A DNA stretch of 64,000 nucleotides from Streptomyces sp. S4.7. GTDB taxonomy: Bacteria > Actinomycetota > Actinomycetes > Streptomycetales > Streptomycetaceae. Numbering within the stretch: position 1 is the stretch's first letter; every line of letters begins with the position of its first letter. Location: contig NZ_CP048397.1 of NCBI RefSeq assembly GCF_010384365.1, positions 7,011,683 to 7,075,682 of the forward strand, in the 5' to 3' direction. Below are positions 50,882 to 59,086 of the stretch, one piece after another. The notes under the pieces are model-generated. The model made no database searches. It was not told the DNA's origin and saw only the letters and a list, made by a program, of their open reading frames with translations. The position numbers and the translations under genes are program-made.

Positions 50882-51802
50882 ATGCCCAAGGCGTACGTCT
50901 ACACCCGGTTCGGCGGTCCGGAGGGCGAAGACTTCCTCGACCTGCCGAAGCCCGTCCCCGGCCCCGGTGAACTCCTCGTCGCCGTCCGCGCGGCCGGCGT
51001 CAACCCCGTCGACTGGAAGCTGCGCACCGGCTACACCCGGCCGGGTGCCACGCCGAAGCCGCTGCCCACCGTGTTCGGCAGCGAGGCGTCCGCAGTGGTC
51101 GAGCAGATCGGCGAGGGCGTCCGGGGATTCGCCGTGGGCGACGCCGTCTTCGGCAACCCCGTCACCGGCGGATACGCCGAGTACACCCTGCTGCCCGCCG
51201 CGATCACCGCGCACAAGCCGGACGCGGTGTCGTTCACCGACGCGGCGGCCCTGCCGGTCGCGGCCGCGACCGCCTACGACGGCATCAACCAGCTGGACCT
51301 GCCCGCCGGCGGGACGCTGCTGATCACCGGCGCCGGCGGCGGAGTCGGCGTGGCCGCGACACAGATCGCGGTCGCGAACGGCATCCGCGTCGTCGGCTCC
51401 GCGAGCGCGGGCAAGAAGGACTTCGTGGAATCGCTGGGCGCCGTCCACGTCCCGCCCGGCCCCGGACTCCAGGAGCGGGTGCGGGCCGCCGCGCCCGACG
51501 GCGTCGACGCGGTCTTCGACCTCGTCGGCGGTGCGGACCTGGAGGCCGTCGCCGGACTCGTTCCCGACCTCGCCAAGCTGATCAGCGCGGGGGACAAGCC
51601 GCGGGTCGCGACCCTCGGCGGAGCGGCGGTGGTACGGCTCCGCACGGCCGCCGTCCTCGAAGAGGTGGCCGAGCTGGTGGTGGCGGGCACCCTGCGGCCG
51701 TACGTGACCCGGACCTTCCCGCTGGCCGAGGCGGCGCAGGCGCTGCGCGCGGTCGAGGAGGGGCACGCCCTCGGCAAGATCGTCATCGAGGTCGGCGCGT
51801 GA
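50882..51802 (+). CDS. Zinc-free NAD(P)-dependent quinone-oxidoreductase-like MDR
   Basis: A 306-residue medium-chain reductase of the quinone oxidoreductase group. It lacks the zinc-ligand Cys and has the conserved AAGVNPVDWKLRTG, ALPVAAATAYDGI and nucleotide motif ITGAGGGVGVAATQIA (about 143-158). It reduces quinones or enones with NADPH; the substrate is unknown. The stop overlaps the acetyltransferase start (GTGA), so the two form an operon. Confidence 0.9.
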   Translation: MPKAYVYTRFGGPEGEDFLDLPKPVPGPGELLVAVRAAGVNPVDWKLRTGYTRPGATPKPLPTVFGSEASAVVEQIGEGVRGFAVGDAVFGNPVTGGYAEYTLLPAAITAHKPDAVSFTDAAALPVAAATAYDGINQLDLPAGGTLLITGAGGGVGVAATQIAVANGIRVVGSASAGKKDFVESLGAVHVPPGPGLQERVRAAAPDGVDAVFDLVGGADLEAVAGLVPDLAKLISAGDKPRVATLGGAAVVRLRTAAVLEEVAELVVAGTLRPYVTRTFPLAEAAQALRAVEEGHALGKIVIEVGA

Positions 51803-52536
51803 GCGCCGCCGGACGGTCGGCCCCCACGTCGTACCACCCGCTCGACAATCCCGTGCTCGCCGCGCTGACCGGCCCGCACGCCCACTTCGCCGAGCGGCGC
51901 GGCCGGGTGCTCGGCTACCGGCCCGAGGTGTCGACCTGGCTGGCCCTGCCCGAGGAGCCCGACGCGCACGACTGGGCGGACGCCGCCCCCCTCGTCGGAG
52001 CGGGCGGGACGGCCACCCTCGCCGGGACGCGTGTGGTGCCCCCGGACGGCTGGGAGATCACCTTCGAGGTGGACGGTGTCCAGCTCGTCGACGAGTCGGT
52101 GGACGCGGTCCACTACGAGGAGGCGGTGGTTCTCGGCGGCGCCGACGTACCCGAGATGCTGGACCTGGTGGAGCGCACCAGACCGGGGCCCTTCCGGCCG
52201 CGCACGATCGAGTTGGGGACATATCTGGGGGTCCGCCGCGACGGTGAGCTGGTGGCGATGGCGGGGGAGCGGATGCATCCGCCCGGCTGGACCGAGATCA
52301 GCGCGGTCTGCACGGCCCCCGAGTACCGCGGCCAGGGGCTGGGCGGCCGGCTCATCCTCGCGGTGGCCGCGGGGATCAAGGAGCGCGGCGAGGTCCCGTT
52401 CATCCAGGCCGCCGGGGACAACGAGAACGCTGTACGGCTCTACGAGGCGCTGGGATTCCGGCTGCGCCGCCGTATCCCCTTCCTCGGGGTCCGCGTCCCG
52501 CAGCCGTCACGGGTCCCGGCGACGGCGGGCGGCTGA
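51799..52536 (+). CDS. GNAT (FR47-like) N-acetyltransferase
   Basis: A 245-residue protein with the acetyl-CoA-binding core in its C-terminal half: ISAVCTAPEYRGQGLGGRLILAV (about 170-192), with the RGQGLG pyrophosphate loop, and NENAVRLYEALGFRLRRR near the end. The N-terminal half is the FR47 partner domain. Its acceptor is unknown. It is co-translated with the quinone-oxidoreductase-like gene. Confidence 0.88.
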   Translation: MSAAGRSAPTSYHPLDNPVLAALTGPHAHFAERRGRVLGYRPEVSTWLALPEEPDAHDWADAAPLVGAGGTATLAGTRVVPPDGWEITFEVDGVQLVDESVDAVHYEEAVVLGGADVPEMLDLVERTRPGPFRPRTIELGTYLGVRRDGELVAMAGERMHPPGWTEISAVCTAPEYRGQGLGGRLILAVAAGIKERGEVPFIQAAGDNENAVRLYEALGFRLRRRIPFLGVRVPQPSRVPATAGG

Positions 52537-52619
52537 GCCGCAGCGGGCCGCGTCGAGCCGGGCCGAGCCGTACTCGGGAGGGACGGCGCCCGCGGTGGGC
52601 ACACGGACCACAAGCCGAC

Positions 52620-52659
52620 GGGGCGGGCGGACGGCCTGTGACGGCCGTCCGCCCGCCCC
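52620..52659. terminator. Perfect 17-bp convergent terminator
   Basis: The arm at 52620-52636 pairs exactly with 52643-52659 around a 6-nt loop (TGTGAC) between the acetyltransferase and the convergent SPW gene. Confidence 0.85.
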
Positions 52660-52676
52660 GGGCGGGGGTATCTGGG

Positions 52677-53204
52677 CTACGTCTGAGTCTGGTGACTCAT
52701 CTCGCTCGCCCGACGGCCCGTCCGATTGCGCATGCGGCCCGCCCTCATGGCCGCGGCGCCGCAGATGAGGCCCAGCACGGCGACGAGCGCACCAGCGATG
52801 ACGTTGCTGAGGAACACACCGCGGTCGGGGCTGGAACCGACGACCCATGGTGCGGCGACCATCCAGGCGCCCATCAGGCACAGGGCCCAGCTGAAGCCGT
52901 ACGTCCGGGTCGGTGTCGCGGAGAACACGAGGGCCAGGCCGGCGATCGCGGCACCCATGATCACGTTGTGGACCACCAGCACCGGCTGGTTGGCCGTGTA
53001 GTGAAGGATCCACGGTGAGAGGGCGATGAACAGGCCGGCGAGAAAGATCGGCCCGTCCAGCAGTGCCACATCACGTCCACCGAGCACGCGGGCGTACCTG
53101 GCCCGCATCTCTGGTACGTCAGGGTGAGCACCTATGTCTCCCCTGGTGTCGGTAACACCGGGGCGAGAACCTGTGTCTCCCCTGGTGTGTGAAACATCGG
53201 CCAT
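52677..53204 (-). CDS. SPW-repeat membrane protein
   Basis: A 175-residue protein with four membrane segments (about residues 51-70, 76-95, 100-122 and 128-150) in two SPW-type repeats: FIALSPWILHY and WMVAAPWVVGS. The family's function is unknown. The polar N terminus holds a duplicated stretch (HTRGDTGSRPGV / DTRGDIGAHPDV) from a 39-bp DNA repeat at 53124-53189. The C terminus is Arg-rich. Single gene. Confidence 0.85.
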   Translation of the reverse strand: MADVSHTRGDTGSRPGVTDTRGDIGAHPDVPEMRARYARVLGGRDVALLDGPIFLAGLFIALSPWILHYTANQPVLVVHNVIMGAAIAGLALVFSATPTRTYGFSWALCLMGAWMVAAPWVVGSSPDRGVFLSNVIAGALVAVLGLICGAAAMRAGRMRNRTGRRASEMSHQTQT

Positions 53205-53430
53205 GAGTCTCGACTCCTTCGGTCATGAGAGGTTCGACCGCGTTGCTCTGGATCGAGCCGTACATCACCATTCTGCCCCCTATTCACCCTTATGTGTAGT
53301 TGGGCGGTGCACAAACCGCCCTGTACCTCATGGCAAACTGTTCGAGGCCGCTGGGCCGGACGGCCCTGTCCGCCACGGATCCGACCGGCTCCGAACGGGT
53401 GATGACGAGTGATAGGGAACGGCACCGGCG

Positions 53431-54942
53431 ATGACGTTGACAGATGACGGGACCACGCTCGGCGAGAGGGGACCGGTCGCCGCGTACGGCTCCGGCGACC
53501 ACGGCCCGGACGTCCACGGCCCCGGTATCGACCCCGAGCGCATGGCCGTCTGTCTCGCCGTGCTCGACGAACTGGACAAGCTCGACGTCGACCACCCCGA
53601 CGCCGTGGCCGTACGCCGCGCCACCGCCGGGATCTACCGGACCGTCAAGCAGCGCCGCCGCCAGGAGCGTCGGGCGGCGAAGACCGCCAACGACAAGGCG
53701 GTCACCGAGGCGACGGCCACCGGATCCGCCGAGCGCATCGACGACGAGACGCAGGGACTGCTGCCGTCGTCCTCGGCCGCGGGCGAGATCGCGGGCATCC
53801 TCCAGCGGCCGCGCTCCTGCTACATCTGCAAGACCCGCTACGTCGAGGTCGACGCCTTCTACCACCAGCTCTGCCAGCCGTGCGCCGCCGAGAACCGGGC
53901 CCGCCGGGACGCCCGTACGGACCTCACCGGCAAGCGCGCCCTGCTGACCGGGGGCCGCGCCAAGATCGGTATGTACATCGCGCTGCGCCTGCTGCGCGAC
54001 GGCGCGCACACCACCGTCACCACCCGTTTCCCCGGCGACGCGATCCGCCGCTTCAAGGCGATGGAGGACAGTGCCGACTGGATCCACCGCCTCAAGATCG
54101 TCGGGATAGACCTGCGCGACCCCGCCCAGGTGGTCGCCCTCGCCGACTCCGTCGCCGCCGAGGGGCCGCTGGACATCCTCATCAACAACGCCGCGCAGAC
54201 GGTACGCCGCTCCCCGCAGGCCTACAGCGAACTGCTGGCCGCCGAGTCCGCGCCGCTGCCCGCCGGTGAACTCCCCTCCTCGCACGTCATCGGCGCGTTC
54301 GGCAGCGGCGCGCAGGCCGTGCTGCCCGCCGGGGGCGGCGAGGCGCTGAGCGCGTCGGACATCACCGGTCTGGCCCTGGTCGGCGGTTCGGCCACACTCG
54401 CCCGTATCGAGGCGGGCACGGCGATCGACGCGGGCGGGCTCGTGCCCGACCTGCACGACACCAACAGCTGGATCCAGACGGTTTCCGACGTCGATCCGGT
54501 GGAGCTCCTCGAAGTCCAACTCTGCAACTCCACCGCGCCGTTCATCCTGATCAGCCGACTGCGTCCCGCGATGGCGGCAGCGGCGGCCGAGCGGACGTAC
54601 GTCGTGAACGTATCGGCGATGGAAGGCGTGTTCAGCCGCGGCTACAAGGGCGCCGGCCATCCGCACACGAACATGGCGAAGGCCGCGCTCAACATGCTGA
54701 CCCGCACCAGCGCGCAGGAGATGTTCCAGTCCGACGGGATCCTGATGACCGCCGTCGACACCGGCTGGATCACCGACGAGCGCCCGCACCCGGACAAGAT
54801 GCGGCTCGCCGAGGAGGGCTTCCACGCCCCGCTCGACCTGATCGACGGCGCGGCCCGCGTCTACGACCCGATCGTGCGCGGCCAGGGCGGCGAGGATCTG
54901 TACGGCTGCTTCCTCAAGGACTACGCGCCGGCCAACTGGTAA
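53431..54942 (+). CDS. SDR-fold protein with N-terminal Cys4 motif and no catalytic Tyr
   Basis: A 503-residue protein. Residues 1-125 are helical and charged. A four-Cys segment (CYICK...CQPCA, about 130-149) looks like a small zinc-binding knuckle. A Rossmann domain follows (about 165-490) with GKRALLTGGRAKIGMYIAL (dinucleotide loop) and LDILINNAAQT, both SDR hallmarks. Where SDRs have YxxxK the sequence reads TNMAK: Lys is kept but Tyr is Thr. An insertion of about 90 residues (about 272-360) precedes it. It may be a non-classical dehydrogenase or a nucleotide-binding regulator. Confidence 0.88.
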   Translation: MTLTDDGTTLGERGPVAAYGSGDHGPDVHGPGIDPERMAVCLAVLDELDKLDVDHPDAVAVRRATAGIYRTVKQRRRQERRAAKTANDKAVTEATATGSAERIDDETQGLLPSSSAAGEIAGILQRPRSCYICKTRYVEVDAFYHQLCQPCAAENRARRDARTDLTGKRALLTGGRAKIGMYIALRLLRDGAHTTVTTRFPGDAIRRFKAMEDSADWIHRLKIVGIDLRDPAQVVALADSVAAEGPLDILINNAAQTVRRSPQAYSELLAAESAPLPAGELPSSHVIGAFGSGAQAVLPAGGGEALSASDITGLALVGGSATLARIEAGTAIDAGGLVPDLHDTNSWIQTVSDVDPVELLEVQLCNSTAPFILISRLRPAMAAAAAERTYVVNVSAMEGVFSRGYKGAGHPHTNMAKAALNMLTRTSAQEMFQSDGILMTAVDTGWITDERPHPDKMRLAEEGFHAPLDLIDGAARVYDPIVRGQGGEDLYGCFLKDYAPANW

Positions 54943-55063
54943 TCCCCGCCAACTCACGGCGGGCGGGGTGCCGTCCGGCGTGTTGTCCTGATCGTTGTCC
55001 GGAAGTGACCCACGGAACGGGCCCCATCGAGCGCGCTCGCGCTCATTTGGTTAATGTATGGCG

Positions 55064-55257
55064 CACGGACGCCACCCGGGAACCCACGAAGGTTCCTCGG
55101 CCGTCCCGGGACCGGCCTGCAACCAGGCCACCACCCCGCCCGAAAACCGGCGCCACCGCGACCGAACTGCCCTTGCCCCTGCCCCGTTCGGCGGTCGGAG
55201 CCCGGTGAGAGTCCGGAGCCGGCGTGCCCGGGGTTGCGCGACCCAGAGGAGTGCGCG
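55064..55257 (+). other. Structured leader upstream of a 57-aa protein
   Basis: The non-coding part between the SDR gene and the small ORF (54943-55257) holds a possible -10 (TAATGT, 55052-55057). Several potential RNA hairpins follow: GGAACC-CACGAA-GGTTCC (55079-55096) inside CCCGGG (55075-55080) and CCCGGG (55105-55110); GGCCTG-CAAC-CAGGCC (55114-55129); and a GCCCGGTGAGAGTCCGG segment (55200-55216) just before the ribosome site. The last resembles part of the cobalamin-riboswitch core, but the diagnostic CCCGCnACTG box is missing, so no known class is assigned. Confidence 0.4.
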
Positions 55258-55431
55258 GTGACACCTGAGAAGGCTCAGCACGAGAACAGCCCGGCCGAAC
55301 CGGCCGGCGGACGGGGCGCCGGCCCCGAGAAGCTCCGGAACATCGAGGTGTGGGCCAGGTCCGCGCCGATCAGGCTGGCGGGCTACGAGGACGACCTCGC
55401 GGAGCCCCACATCCTCCAGGGCATCGACTAG
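55258..55431 (+). CDS. Small 57-aa protein of unknown family
   Basis: GTG 55258 has AGAGGAG 6 nt upstream. The protein begins MTPEKAQHENSPAEP and ends LAGYEDDLAEPHILQGID. The first half is polar and Gly/Pro/Glu-rich; the second is an acidic segment with aromatic residues (VWARSAPIRLAGYEDD). There is no Cys, signal peptide or membrane segment. It has its own leader with a promoter-like element and a perfect terminator after it, so it looks like a single-gene transcript. The leader-like N half and distinct C half recall precursor peptides, but no modification enzyme lies next to it. I do not recognise the family. Confidence 0.6.
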   Translation: MTPEKAQHENSPAEPAGGRGAGPEKLRNIEVWARSAPIRLAGYEDDLAEPHILQGID

Positions 55432-55468
55432 CTCCGGGGCCCGGAGCCCTGGATCGAACGTTCCCGGA

Positions 55469-55502
55469 CGCCGGGCGGGCCGCACATGCGGCCCGCCCGG
55501 CG
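55469..55502 (+). terminator. Perfect 16-bp hairpin after the 57-aa gene
   Basis: The arm at 55469-55484 pairs exactly with 55487-55502 with only CA between, starting 38 bp after the stop. Confidence 0.8.
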
Positions 55503-55605
55503 CCGGTTGGGTCCCGGTGCTCCACCTGCGTCCCCCCGCTTGCGGGGTGGCTCCGTGTCCGGCAGATATGGAGTCACAGTCCGGGACGAACAGCTGGGAG
55601 ACCCT

Positions 55606-56787
55606 GTGGAATGCCTGTCCATTCGCCCCCGGCACGCCGCGCTCGCCGTGCTGTCGGCCGGCATTCTGATCATCGCCGGCTGCGGCGAGGACGGTGTCGG
55701 CAAGGACTCGCGGGCGGCGAAAGCCGCGAACGCGGCGTCCGCGAAGGTCCTCCTCCAGCCGTTCGCGGCCCCCGGCCCCGCCCCCTTCACCGAGTCGACC
55801 GCGGCGCCGCTGCCGGACGCCACCCCCTCCGTCCCGCCGTCGCCGAGCGCACCGGCCGAACCGAGCGCCCCCGGTGAGCGCGCCCAGGCGGTGCGCTCCG
55901 TCTCCGGCGCCACCGCCGGGCTGTACGGCGGCACGAAATCCCTCACCAGCTGCGACGTCGACGCACAGGTCCGGCTGCTCACCGCCGACCCCGGCAAGGC
56001 CACCGCCTTCGCCCGCGGCGCCGGCGTCGGCGCCGCCTCCGTCCCGAATTTCCTGCGCGGACTCACCCCTGTCGTACTGCGCGCCGACGTACGTCTCACC
56101 AGCCACGGCTACCGGGGCGGGGCGGCTGCCGCCCACCAGGCCGTACTCCAGAGCGGCACCGCCGTCCTCGTGGACGACCGTGGGCTGCCCAGGGTCCGCT
56201 GCGCCGGCGGGAACCCGCTGCGCCCGGCCGTCGCACCGCGCTCCGACGTGGTCCGCCAGGGAGAGCCCTGGAGCGGCTACCGGCCCGACCGGGTCGTCGT
56301 GGTCAACCGGAGCACCCGGGTGCTGACCGCCCTGCTGATCGTCGCCGGTGACGAGTGGATCGAGCGCAGGACCGGCACCGACGGCGACCAGGACAAGAAG
56401 CCCGACGTACCGCCCCCGTACTCCCCGGACACCGACATCATCGACCCGTCGGTGGAGCCGCCGGACCCGACCGGCACGACCCCGGGCACCCCCGAGCCCG
56501 ACGCCCCCCGCAGTGACCCGGCCCCCTCGCCCGACTGCCTCACACCGGACGCCCCCGAGCCCGACGAGCCCGAGAACATGGCGGTCCCCTCCGACTGCCC
56601 CTCGGCCACCCCCACGGGGGAGCCCGACGGCGGTGTCGACCCGGACTACCCGGTGATGCCGATGTCCCCGGAGCGGGAGGGCTCCGGCCCGACGCTCGAC
56701 GGCGGCCCCGGCGCGCTGTCCGACGACGGCCTCACCCCGTCGGTGCCCGGGGACGACCCGGCCGGGCCCCTCACCTTCCAGGGCTGA
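55606..56787 (+). CDS. DUF6777-type lipoprotein with acidic proline-rich tail
   Basis: A 393-residue exported lipoprotein (signal ending LIIAGC). Residues about 100-245 match the DUF6777 pattern: GLYGGTKSLTSCDVDAQVRLL, FLRGLTPVVLRADVRLT, and a VLVDDRGLPRVRC-GNPL motif with paired Cys. The remaining about 140 residues are Pro/Asp/Glu-rich and probably extend into the cell wall. Function unknown. GTG 55606 has GGGAG 5 nt upstream and places the signal correctly. It lies 92 bp before the SpoIIE-type regulator in the same direction. Confidence 0.85.
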   Translation: MECLSIRPRHAALAVLSAGILIIAGCGEDGVGKDSRAAKAANAASAKVLLQPFAAPGPAPFTESTAAPLPDATPSVPPSPSAPAEPSAPGERAQAVRSVSGATAGLYGGTKSLTSCDVDAQVRLLTADPGKATAFARGAGVGAASVPNFLRGLTPVVLRADVRLTSHGYRGGAAAAHQAVLQSGTAVLVDDRGLPRVRCAGGNPLRPAVAPRSDVVRQGEPWSGYRPDRVVVVNRSTRVLTALLIVAGDEWIERRTGTDGDQDKKPDVPPPYSPDTDIIDPSVEPPDPTGTTPGTPEPDAPRSDPAPSPDCLTPDAPEPDEPENMAVPSDCPSATPTGEPDGGVDPDYPVMPMSPEREGSGPTLDGGPGALSDDGLTPSVPGDDPAGPLTFQG

Positions 56788-56879
56788 CCGGGAGCGGCCC
56801 GGCCCGGTCCACCCGCGGACCCGTGCCGGCGACCGCCCGACCAGTCGAGATATCCGACAAATGATGACAGAGTGACTCC

Positions 56880-58958
56880 ATGGTTGATCGGGAAGCGGGG
56901 CCCCCGTCGCTCCCCGACGACTGGCCCGCGAAGCCGGAACTGAGCCTGTCCCTCAACGGCATGGGCTGTTTCGACTGGGATCTCGGTATCGGTCTCCTCC
57001 ATCTGGACCAGGTGGCGCTGGGCATCCTCGACATGAGCGAGGACGAATACGACGGCACCCGCGCGAGCGTCCTGGAGCGCCTGCCGAGCGGCGAGAACGA
57101 ACGGCTCGACGCCTTCGTCGGGGAGGCGATCAGCAGCGGCGACGACGGTTGCGGCGCGTACTTCCGCGTCCGGCGCCGAGACGGCACCCTGCGCTGGACA
57201 CACGCGCAGGGCTCCGTCCGCCGCGACGCGACCGGCCGTCCGCGCCGTCTCATCGGCATCATGCGCGATGCCACCCAGGAACTCGCCGACTCGATGGCAC
57301 GGCTCGAACTGGACGAGGAACGCCGGCGCAGGACCACCGTCGTCGAGGGCGCCACGGCCGCCCTCGCGCACGCACGTACGGTCCAGGACGTCATCGACGT
57401 GCTCAAGTACTCCGACGGACTCGAACACCTCGGTGCCACCAGCATGGTCATAGGTCTCCTCGACTCCGGACGCATCCATCTCGTCGCCGAGGGGCCCGCC
57501 GGCTCCTTCGTGCCGGGGACCCGCGTCACACGGGTGGACGAGGAGTACCCGATGAGCGAGGTGATCCGCACGCTCAGCCCGCGGTTCATCGAGTCCGCGG
57601 ACGACTTCGCCGTCTCCTACTCGGGTCTGTGGCCCCACATCAGCCATCTCGGCATCACCTCGGCGGCCTATCTGCCGCTGGTCGCGCAGGGCCGCCCCAT
57701 CGGGGCCGTCGGGCTGCTCTACGGCGACAAGACCGGCTTCACCACCGAGGACCGCAATCTGCTGGTCGCCCTCGGCAGCAGCATCGCCCAGAGCCTCCAG
57801 CGCGCCGTCCTGTTCGAGCAGGAGCACGATCTCGCCGAAGGGCTCCAGCAGGCGATGCTCCCGCGCCGCATCCCGGCCGTGCCCGGTGCGGAGATCGCCG
57901 TCCGCTACCGGTCGTCCCGGCTCGGCAGGGACATCGGCGGCGACTGGTACGACATCGTCCCACTGCCCGGCGGCCGGGTCGGCGCCGTCATCGGAGACGT
58001 ACAGGGGCACGACACCGACGCCGCGGCCGTGATGGGGCAGCTGCGAATCGTCCTGCGGGCGTACGCGGCCGAGGGTCACACCCCGGCCACGGTGATGGCG
58101 CGCGCCTCTGTCTTCCTGCACGAACTCGACACCGACCGCTTCGCGACCTGCATCTACGCGGAGGCGGACCTGGCCACGGGCGTCGTCCGGGTGGTCCGGG
58201 CGGGCCATGTCGATCCGATGATCCGCGACACCGACGGGAGTTGCCGCCGACTGCCCGCGGAGGGCGGGCTGCCGCTCGGGCTGTCTGCGGAGTTCGGCCG
58301 GCTCGACTACCCGGTGAACACCGTCGAGCTGGATCCCGGTCAGACGCTGGTCCTCTACACCGACGGTCTGGTGGAGATCCCCGGAGTCGATCTGGACGAG
58401 GGGATGCAGAGGCTGGCCGGACTGGTCGCGGGCGGGCCGCGCGACCTCCAGAAGCTGGCCGACCGGCTGTGCGATTCGGTGGACGAGCGGGGCGGCGAGG
58501 ACGACATCGCCGTACTGCTGCTGCGCAGGCGGGGCGCGTACGCGGGCAGGACCGGCGGCAAGCTCCAGCAGCACGTGGGGCAGGGCGACCCCGAGGCGCT
58601 GTCGTCGGCCCGCCACATGGTCCGGGCGGCGGTGCGCGCCTGGGGCGCGGGGGACCGGTCGGACGATGTCGAGCTGGTGGTGGACGAGCTGATGACCAAC
58701 GCGCTGACGCACACCGAGGGCGGTTCGATCGTGACCGTGCGGGTGCTGCCGGGGGTGGAGCGGCGGCTGCGGCTGGAGGTCGAGGACCGGTCGAGCGCGC
58801 TGCCGAGGATCCGGGACGCGGGTGAGTCGGGGGTCTCGGGCCGCGGTCTGGTGCTGGTGGACGCGCTGTCCGACGAGTGGGGCGTGGAGTCGCGCGGCAG
58901 CGGCAAATGCGTGTGGAGCGAGTTCGTGATCTCTGGCCGCCCGGACCGGGACGGCTGA
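56880..58958 (+). CDS. PAS-GAF-SpoIIE phosphatase-HATPase regulator
   Basis: A 692-residue soluble signalling protein. A PAS fold (about 15-130) and GAF domain (about 155-315) sense a signal. A PP2C/SpoIIE phosphatase domain (about 325-545) has GRDIGGDWYDIVPL and VIGDVQGHDTDAAAVM with metal-binding Asp. A HATPase_c anti-sigma-like kinase domain ends the protein (about 570-690; VDELMTNALTH N-box, GRGLVLVDAL G-box). Such fusions in Streptomyces dephosphorylate and rephosphorylate anti-sigma antagonists to control a sigma factor. No partner STAS gene is adjacent. Confidence 0.93.
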   Translation: MVDREAGPPSLPDDWPAKPELSLSLNGMGCFDWDLGIGLLHLDQVALGILDMSEDEYDGTRASVLERLPSGENERLDAFVGEAISSGDDGCGAYFRVRRRDGTLRWTHAQGSVRRDATGRPRRLIGIMRDATQELADSMARLELDEERRRRTTVVEGATAALAHARTVQDVIDVLKYSDGLEHLGATSMVIGLLDSGRIHLVAEGPAGSFVPGTRVTRVDEEYPMSEVIRTLSPRFIESADDFAVSYSGLWPHISHLGITSAAYLPLVAQGRPIGAVGLLYGDKTGFTTEDRNLLVALGSSIAQSLQRAVLFEQEHDLAEGLQQAMLPRRIPAVPGAEIAVRYRSSRLGRDIGGDWYDIVPLPGGRVGAVIGDVQGHDTDAAAVMGQLRIVLRAYAAEGHTPATVMARASVFLHELDTDRFATCIYAEADLATGVVRVVRAGHVDPMIRDTDGSCRRLPAEGGLPLGLSAEFGRLDYPVNTVELDPGQTLVLYTDGLVEIPGVDLDEGMQRLAGLVAGGPRDLQKLADRLCDSVDERGGEDDIAVLLLRRRGAYAGRTGGKLQQHVGQGDPEALSSARHMVRAAVRAWGAGDRSDDVELVVDELMTNALTHTEGGSIVTVRVLPGVERRLRLEVEDRSSALPRIRDAGESGVSGRGLVLVDALSDEWGVESRGSGKCVWSEFVISGRPDRDG

Positions 58959-58983
58959 GAGGGCAGCGCGGGGTACGGGGCAT

Positions 58984-59018
58984 TACAGTCTCACTAACTG
59001 TACGTAACGTGTTCGTAC
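58984..59018. promoter_or_regulatory. Overlapping inverted repeats upstream of the WS/DGAT gene
   Basis: TACAGT-N7-ACTGTA (58984-59002) and GTACG-N9-CGTAC (59000-59018) are both perfect and overlap, in an unusually AT-rich stretch 69 bp before the start codon. They look like an operator for a dimeric repressor such as a TetR-type lipid regulator. Confidence 0.5.
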
Positions 59019-59086
59019 TTGACCGTAACCGACCGCAGGCGATTGACTGCGGCTCCCGGCCACCCTCCGCGAGACATGAGGCCCCC

